Shown one piece after another: positions 60,251 through 64,000 of a DNA stretch of 64,000 bases. Position numbers and translations under genes: made by a program. The stretch is from Sphingopyxis sp. H073 (GTDB taxonomy: Bacteria; Pseudomonadota; Alphaproteobacteria; Sphingomonadales; Sphingomonadaceae): NCBI RefSeq assembly GCF_001468395.1, contig NZ_LNSG01000013.1, positions 23,239 through 87,238 of the forward strand, read 5' to 3'. The notes under the pieces were generated by a model. That model ran no database searches. It worked only from the letters and a program-made list of their open reading frames with translations, and was not told where the DNA came from. The number at the start of each line of letters is the position of its first letter. Within the stretch, counting starts at the first letter, position 1.

Positions 60251-61315
60251 ATGCCATTGCTGGAAGCCCGCAAGACCTACAAGCCCTTCGAATATCCCTG
60301 GGCCTATGATTTCTGGAAACGCCAGCAGCAGATCCACTGGATGCCCGAGGAAGTGCCGCTGGGCGAGGATTGCCGCGACTGGGCGCAGAAGATTTCGGAT
60401 CACGAGCGCAACCTGCTGACGCAGATCTTCCGCTTCTTCACCCAGGCCGACGTCGAGGTGCAGGATTGCTACCACGACAAATATGGCCGCGTGTTCAAGC
60501 CGACCGAGATCAAGATGATGCTGACCGCGTTCAGCAACATGGAGACGGTCCATATCGCGGCGTACAGCCACCTGCTCGACACGATCGGCATGCCCGAGAG
60601 CGAATATGGCATGTTCCTCGAATATGACGAGATGCGCGCGAAGCACGACTATCTCGGCACCTTCGGGGTGGACAGCGACGAGGATATCGCGCGCACCCTC
60701 GCGATGTTCGGCGGCTTTACCGAAGGGCTTCAGCTCTTCGCCAGCTTCGCGATGCTGATGAACTTCCCGCGCTTCAACAAGATGAAGGGCATGGGCCAGA
60801 TCGTCAGCTGGTCGGTGCGCGACGAAAGCCTCCACTGCGAGGGGATCACGCGCCTGTTCCACGCCTTCGTCAAGGAACGCGACTGCCTGACCAAGGCGGT
60901 GAAGGAAGACATCATCGACTGCTGCCAGAAGACGGTGCGGCTCGAGGATGCGTTCATCGACCTCGCCTTCGAACAGGGCCCCGTCCCCGGCATGACGCCG
61001 AAGGAGATCAAGCGCTACATCCGCTACATCGCCGACTGGCGCCTGGGGCAGCTCGGCTTCCAGCCGATCTACATGATCGACGAGCACCCGCTCCCCTGGC
61101 TCGCCCCGCTCTTGAACGGCGTCGAGCACGCCAACTTCTTCGAAACCCGCGCCACCGAATATTCGAAGGCCGCGACGCGCGGCGACTGGAACCAGGTCTG
61201 GACCAGCTTCGACAACCGCAAGAAGGCGAAAGCCAACGACGACGGCGCCGCGGCGATCGAAGCGAGCGACGAGGGCGAGGATATGTTCGCCAAGGCGGGC
61301 ATCGCCGCCGAATAA
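60251..61315 (+). CDS. nrdB: Ribonucleoside-diphosphate reductase, beta subunit
   Basis: 354 residues, class I NrdB. Di-iron and radical site: TQADVEVQDC, NMETVHIAAYSHLLD with the Glu-x-x-His and the Tyr that forms the radical, and DESLHCEGITRLFHAF with the later Glu/His ligands. The C-terminus ends in a flexible acidic segment (DEGEDMFAKAG), expected for docking to NrdA. GGAG lies seven bases before the ATG. No N-terminal ATP-cone. Separated from nrdA by the DUF559 unit instead of the usual short gap. Confidence 0.95.
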   Translation: MPLLEARKTYKPFEYPWAYDFWKRQQQIHWMPEEVPLGEDCRDWAQKISDHERNLLTQIFRFFTQADVEVQDCYHDKYGRVFKPTEIKMMLTAFSNMETVHIAAYSHLLDTIGMPESEYGMFLEYDEMRAKHDYLGTFGVDSDEDIARTLAMFGGFTEGLQLFASFAMLMNFPRFNKMKGMGQIVSWSVRDESLHCEGITRLFHAFVKERDCLTKAVKEDIIDCCQKTVRLEDAFIDLAFEQGPVPGMTPKEIKRYIRYIADWRLGQLGFQPIYMIDEHPLPWLAPLLNGVEHANFFETRATEYSKAATRGDWNQVWTSFDNRKKAKANDDGAAAIEASDEGEDMFAKAGIAAE

Positions 61316-61324
61316 TGTTCCAAA

Positions 61325-61403
61325 CCCCTCCCCTTGTGGGAGGGGCAGCAAGGCTTGCGGTCCTGAGCCTGTCGAAGGGCCGCTAGTCGCAGCGGGGCGG
61401 GCC
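61325..61403. repeat. Family D repeat, partial, fused to another repeat half
   Basis: CCCCTCCCCTTGTGGGAGGG left arm and inner AGTCGCAGCGGGGCGGGCC, with TCCTGAGCCTGTCGAAGGGC inserted in the middle. The distal arm is missing. Confidence 0.75.
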
Positions 61404-61449
61404 GGACAGCTTACGCGGCCCGCGATAAGCAGAGGCAAAGGCCCCCAAA

Positions 61450-61680
61450 ATGACCGACAAGAAAAAACTCAAACTCCTGACCCTCAGCCAGCCCCAGCGC
61501 GCGACGCTGGAAGGCCTCTCGAACCGCCGCCCGCAACTCCCGACCGACCCCATCCGCGACGAACTCGTCGCGCTGGGCCTCGTCGTGAAGCAGGGCCCGA
61601 AGTGGGCGCTGACCCCGACGGGCAAGAAGGTGCTGGCGGCGGGGTCTAACCGGCGGAATGCGGGCGGGTTTTCGGTTTGA
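61450..61680 (+). CDS. 76-residue winged-helix-like small protein
   Basis: MTDKKKLKLLTLSQPQRATL followed by RDELVALGLVVKQGPKWALTPTGKKVL: a small basic protein with the late strand-turn of a winged helix (LVVKQGPKWALTPTG), often seen in MarR/PadR-like C-terminal parts. Function unknown. No partner gene on the same strand until the methylase. Confidence 0.65.
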   Translation: MTDKKKLKLLTLSQPQRATLEGLSNRRPQLPTDPIRDELVALGLVVKQGPKWALTPTGKKVLAAGSNRRNAGGFSV

Positions 61681-61758
61681 GAGACAACTAAGTTCAATTC
61701 AGTGATGGCAGCAACGTAACTGCTTGACGCTCTCAGCAAGCTAGGCCAAGATCTCATT

Positions 61759-62415
61759 ATGTTCTCATCTGACGCCCCGCTCAGCGACGCAGCCATCAAT
61801 CTACTCGCAACCGCGCGAGGCAAGAAATTTGGAACGATTCTCGCCGATCCCCCATGGCAATTCCAGAATCGTACTGGAAAGGTAGCTCCAGAGCATAAAC
61901 GTCTTAACCGCTACGGGACCATGACGCTCGAGGAGATTTGCGCGTTGCCGGTATCTGATATCGCGGATGAACCCTCGCATCTATATCTTTGGGTGCCGAA
62001 CGCTCTTTTGCCAGAAGGCTTGAGGGTGATGGAAGCGTGGGGCTATCGCTACATCTCAAACATCGTATGGCATAAGGTCCGTAAGGATGGTGGCTCCGAC
62101 GGACGCGGTGTGGGATTCTACTTCCGGAACGTCACAGAATTGTTGCTGTTCGGTGTACGCGGGAAGAATGCCCGCACTCTCGATCCGGGCCGCAGCCAGG
62201 TCAACATGCTGCAGACGCGGAAGCGTGAACATAGCCGAAAGCCCGATGAGCAATATAAGCTCATAGAGGATTGCAGTTGGGGGCCCCGACTGGAAATGTT
62301 CAGTCGAGGGAAACGGCAAGGATGGACCGTTTGGGGCAATCAGGCCGACGATAATTACAAGCCGACTTGGGACACTTATAATTATAATAGCTCAGCAGAG
62401 ATCGCGGCTGAATAA
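61759..62415 (+). CDS. MT-A70-family adenine methyltransferase
   Basis: 218 residues. Catalytic motif DPPW at about 34-37 (ILADPPWQF), SAM/target region PSHLYLWVPNALLPEGLRVM, YISNIVWHKVRKDG, and the late EMFSRGKRQGWTVWGN. MT-A70 enzymes in bacteria are m6A DNA methyltransferases, often of type II systems. The codons are clearly less GC-rich than those of the neighbours, pointing to recent acquisition. Stops back to back with a BglII-like nuclease gene, its presumed partner. Confidence 0.9.
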   Translation: MFSSDAPLSDAAINLLATARGKKFGTILADPPWQFQNRTGKVAPEHKRLNRYGTMTLEEICALPVSDIADEPSHLYLWVPNALLPEGLRVMEAWGYRYISNIVWHKVRKDGGSDGRGVGFYFRNVTELLLFGVRGKNARTLDPGRSQVNMLQTRKREHSRKPDEQYKLIEDCSWGPRLEMFSRGKRQGWTVWGNQADDNYKPTWDTYNYNSSAEIAAE

Positions 62416-63246
62416 TTATAGATCCTCCTCATCCTCAGTGGGTTCAGACAAATTTCCCAGATCACCTGTATCGCGGATGATCGGATGATCATTCTTCCAG
62501 TTTTCAAAGTCCGAAACAACCTTCGGCGTAATACCGATTGCTAGTATCGGACAACCTCCATTACGCGCAGCGTCCAGTCGATACGTAAGCTTACCCATCC
62601 AAGTGGTGCTTGCGCCATATTTGCTCTTAAAATCTTTGATATTAACTCTATCGCCGATTTCTCTAAACATCGGCGCCAGCGACGCATCTCGAGTAAGCAA
62701 CACTCCGGCATCAATGATGCCGGCTTCATAAAAGGCTCGCATAGCATAAAGATCACGATCAAAAGTCTGATCCTTGCTATTCCATTCAAGATCAAATGCG
62801 ACCCTATTCTTTACAAAATCAATTTTATGCCCATCGATAACCTTTAAGATTTTGAATCTTTCTGAAGAAATAACGGTCTTCTTCTGACCTCTTTTTCCGT
62901 GATCAGGATTTGGTCGCGTCACGATCTTTTCAATCAGCATGTCCGCTCTGATACGAGTTTCATGCCAGCCCTTTGGATTCAACAATGAATCCATGTTCTT
63001 TGCGATTTCGGACTTGTTTCCACCTCCCTTCACCATTTCAGGCGTCGAGATAGAGAATGCCATTAAGCTATCGACTAACTCGGACAAGTCCGACTGAGCA
63101 GCGCTCGACAAAATACGAGCTGCATTCCGATAGCTAAGAACATTAAAGCGATCCAGAAACGCTCGGGGCAGAATATTGCCGAGATCGTCATCTTTGGCGG
63201 AAAGCAATGGGGTTTTCTCAAGCAGAGAATCGTAGTCGTCAGTCAT
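62416..63246 (-). CDS. BglII/BamHI-type restriction endonuclease
   Basis: 276 residues from ATG 63246 (MTDDYDSLLEK; a TTG six codons upstream is open). The C-terminal half has the BglII/BamHI-like PD-(D/E)xK core: HKIDFVKNRVAFDLEWNSKD (Asp, Glu, Lys), FDRDLYAMRAFYEAGIIDAG, VLLTRDAS, and KYGASTTWMGKLTYRLDAA followed by NGGCPILAIGI. The gene is A+T-rich with many rare codons for this genome. Convergent and immediately adjacent to the MT-A70 methylase; together they look like a type II restriction-modification pair. Confidence 0.85.
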   Translation of the reverse strand: MTDDYDSLLEKTPLLSAKDDDLGNILPRAFLDRFNVLSYRNAARILSSAAQSDLSELVDSLMAFSISTPEMVKGGGNKSEIAKNMDSLLNPKGWHETRIRADMLIEKIVTRPNPDHGKRGQKKTVISSERFKILKVIDGHKIDFVKNRVAFDLEWNSKDQTFDRDLYAMRAFYEAGIIDAGVLLTRDASLAPMFREIGDRVNIKDFKSKYGASTTWMGKLTYRLDAARNGGCPILAIGITPKVVSDFENWKNDHPIIRDTGDLGNLSEPTEDEEDL

Positions 63247-63264
63247 TCTGGCTTTGTTAGCCAA

Positions 63265-63510
63265 TCAAGCCCGCTTGGCAACTACCCGACACTTTTGGCC
63301 TTCACTGTACCCGCAATCTTCCCATTTCGTTACGCGGCCCTCTATTCATCGCAACCCACGCATCCCGCGCGCCGCCTCCGCAGATCCGGAATTACGATGA
63401 CAGGTATAACAATCCCAAATTAGCCAGACACCCACGCCCAAATCCTATTTCGTACGCTCACCCCCAAACCCCCCTTTCCTACATTCCCCCGCCATGCTCC
63501 AAACTGGCGG
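63265..63510. other. Gap between the nuclease gene and the HTH gene
   Basis: 246 bases, C-rich and without ORF, hairpin or promoter that I can support. Confidence 0.5.
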
Positions 63511-64000
63511 ATGAGCCACATCGCCCCCATCCCCTCGCCCGATCCCGCCACCCCCGCGCTCGACGCGCACGGCCACGACCCCGCCGCCTATGACTGGGTA
63601 CCGGTGCTGAAAAAGCGCCGCAAGGACGGCTGGTCGCCTGGCAAGCAGCGCGCCTTTATCGAGGCGCTGGCCGACGGCGGGTCGGTCGCCAATGCCGCGC
63701 GCGCCGTCGGCATGTCCGAATCCTCCGCCTATCGCCTGCGCCGCTCGCCCGGCGCCGAGGCGTTCGACCGCGCCTGGTGCGCCGCGATCGAGGCCGCGTC
63801 GAAGAAATTGATCGACGCCGCGTTCGAACGCGCATTGATCGGCAGCGAGGAGCCGGTGTTCGACCGCGAGGGCAACCGCGTCGGCCGCCGCCTGCGCCAG
63901 AGCGACCGGCTCCTCATGTTCCTGCTGCGCGCCTATGGCCCCGACTGTCTTCGCACGGCCGCCGCGCCGCGAACCGACACCGCGCCCGCCGCCCCGCATC
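63511..64000 (+). CDS. HTH protein of terminase-small-subunit-like type, N-terminal part
   Basis: At least 163 residues, cut by the right edge. After a Pro-rich start and a basic patch (LKKRRKDGW), the segment FIEALADGGSVANAARAVGMSESSAYRLRRSPGAEAF is a homeodomain-like HTH of the sort used by phage small terminases and some uncharacterised sphingomonad proteins. The region after it (FERALIGSEEPVFDREGNRVG) is also conserved in the latter. Function unknown; a regulator or an orphan phage-derived protein. Confidence 0.72.
   Translation, partial: MSHIAPIPSPDPATPALDAHGHDPAAYDWVPVLKKRRKDGWSPGKQRAFIEALADGGSVANAARAVGMSESSAYRLRRSPGAEAFDRAWCAAIEAASKKLIDAAFERALIGSEEPVFDREGNRVGRRLRQSDRLLMFLLRAYGPDCLRTAAAPRTDTAPAAPH

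Noticed and set aside
61749..61754. AGATCT in front of the MT-A70 gene as the restriction site of the system
   Set aside because: The same hexamer occurs at several other places in the window, and the nuclease's specificity cannot be read from sequence.

Overview
The window is GC-rich (mostly 60-70 % by eye), densely coded DNA that looks like the chromosome of an alphaproteobacterium, most probably a sphingomonad close to Sphingopyxis. This rests on a complete alphaproteobacterial general stress response set (PhyR, NepR, two EcfG-type sigma factors and an HWE histidine kinase), a SigF/NrsF pair, many sphingomonad-type extragenic palindromes, and a largely housekeeping gene content. I see no rRNA, tRNA or CRISPR array.

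Layout. 1-6.4 kb: the start of a GT51 peptidoglycan transferase, two DUF2807 proteins, then a reverse-strand operon bufA1-bufB-bufC-doxX-sigF-nrsF (a bufferin, i.e. metal-binding RiPP, system with its own sigma factor), read from a promoter that matches the sigma-F consensus as I recall it. 5.8-16 kb: a Gre-like factor with a tiny HTH protein, a flavoprotein, a DEAD-box helicase, quinone reductase, and a dispersed glutathione-dependent formaldehyde set (adhC, fghA, with purU between them). 16-19 kb: a LysR remnant, sdaA and sodB. 19.3-24.6 kb: a four-gene overlapping DNA-repair operon (radical SAM, DUF4130-UdgX fusion, ligase-associated exonuclease, ATP-dependent ligase). 24.6-29.4 kb: the stress-response cluster, with a BLUF photoreceptor inside it and EcfG-type promoters before phyR and nepR. 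29.5-54.7 kb: metabolic and envelope genes (PQQ-type dehydrogenase, lipase, ilvA, 3-hydroxyisobutyrate-type dehydrogenase, amidohydrolase, lactate dehydrogenase, creD, S41 and S10 peptidases, acyltransferase, acyl-CoA carboxylase beta, SDR, DMT transporter, tsaC/sua5, acyl-CoA dehydrogenase). 54.8-61.3 kb: a CHASE2-GGDEF(degenerate)-EAL protein, a 20-residue ORF with its own terminator, a structured leader, and nrdA/nrdB split by a DUF559 gene enclosed in inverted repeats. 61.4-64 kb: a small HTH-like protein, a lower-GC restriction-modification pair (MT-A70 methylase and BglII-like nuclease, tail to tail) and the start of an HTH protein.

At least four families of extragenic inverted repeats are spread over the window, nearly always between genes. 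In three places they touch coding sequence: they carry the start and stop codons of the DUF559 gene, they abut the TTG start of the amidohydrolase, and they run in frame into the LysR remnant.

The most noteworthy items are the DUF559 element inside the nrd locus, the bufferin/sigma-F operon, the structured nrdA leader with the 20-residue ORF before it, the stress-response cluster with a duplicated EcfG and a BLUF protein, and the KRRLH-type UdgX fusion. All functional statements are by reading motifs and gene order; no database search was run.
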